From Planktotalea arctica (GTDB taxonomy: Bacteria; Pseudomonadota; Alphaproteobacteria; Rhodobacterales; Rhodobacteraceae): DNA of 64,000 nucleotides. Position 1 is the stretch's first letter, and each line of letters opens with the position of its first letter. The DNA lies in assembly GCF_002105285.1 (NCBI RefSeq), contig NZ_MUHR01000011.1, positions 310,001-374,000 on the forward strand. Direction: 5' to 3'. The notes beneath the pieces are model-generated. The model was not told the origin of the DNA, searched no databases, and worked only from the letters and a program-made list of their open reading frames with translations. The position numbers were made by a program, and so were the translations under genes. Shown here piece by piece: positions 63,861 to 64,000 of this stretch.

Positions 63861-64000
63861 ATGTTCGGACTTGAGAAAAAAGACGCGCGCCTGTTGCTTC
63901 TAGTGTTGGCGCTGACCATGTTTGCCCCCTTCATCCTGAACCCCTTCCCCGAAGGATCCGGCTGGGCGCAGTTTAACGCGGGCTATCCCGATTTGATGCA
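63861..64000 (+). CDS. livM: ABC transporter permease LivM-type (5' part)
   Basis: First ~46 codons only (window ends). Begins [20 protein letters not shown] with a good ribosome site (GGAGGAATAAG) 4 bp after livH. First membrane segment visible; the rest lies outside. Confidence 0.85.
   Translation, partial: MFGLEKKDARLLLLVLALTMFAPFILNPFPEGSGWAQFNAGYPDLM

Overview
The window reads as chromosome from a Rhodobacterales bacterium, most likely of the Roseobacter group (Alphaproteobacteria). The basis is recA next to cckA, a GTTC-N7-GTTC LexA box at recA, a DksA with one cysteine, OlsB, GlnE, the leucyl/arginyl-transferase Bpt, a DUF2852 protein, a PccR/ScfR-type regulator, several TRAP/ABC uptake systems and a FliM-like SpoA protein of the type seen in this order. 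Species cannot be told from the sequence. Genes are dense, many pairs overlap by 4 bp, and one tRNA is present.

Layout. 1-8 kb: recA (3' end outside the window), a small sulfotransferase, cckA (with a TTAA-N7-TTAA CtrA-like box upstream), an RsmB-like rRNA methyltransferase, guaB, and a TehA/SLAC1-type membrane protein. 8-17 kb: an orphan corrinoid-protein reactivase, tRNA-Gly(CCC), then a decaying natural-product-like locus: an NRPS-like A-T-TE protein broken by a one-base deletion, converging on a cytochrome P450 split by an IS66-family element. Removing the element plus one copy of the 8-bp target duplication restores a 403-residue P450 exactly. 17-26 kb: AbrB-type membrane protein, Uup-like ABC-F, olsB, glnE, YbaK-like deacylase, DUF2852, RDD, bpt. 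26-34 kb: a 2-oxo-acid-type TRAP transporter (dctM, dctQ, dctP) divergent from a Cache sensor kinase / LuxR-type regulator pair that is translationally coupled to a pseudouridine synthase, then an SDR with an internal deletion. 34-37 kb: an ilv attenuator (leader peptide, antiterminator, terminator) followed by ilvB and ilvN. 37-43 kb: a small unknown protein, HTH regulator, Rieske oxygenase with a coupled 70-aa protein, DUF2189, amidase, prfB. 43-50 kb: PBP1A, cell-wall amidase, FAD monooxygenase, dksA, MoxR ATPase. 50-56 kb: DUF2927 lipoprotein, a 55-aa membrane protein, CoxE-like VWA protein, SnoaL-like protein, a 66-aa coiled protein, DUF442 phosphatase-like protein, FliM-like protein. 56-64 kb: response regulator / small membrane protein / SSS-type sensor kinase operon, then a PccR/ScfR-type regulator divergent from a branched-chain-amino-acid-type ABC operon (binding protein, LivH, start of LivM).

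I found no CRISPR array, prophage or defence island. The most informative points are regulatory (ilv attenuator, CtrA box before cckA, paired palindromes before several operons) and evolutionary (IS66 in the P450, frameshifted NRPS-like gene, SDR without its catalytic YxxxK, and a FliM-like gene whose best-placed start codon is ATC).
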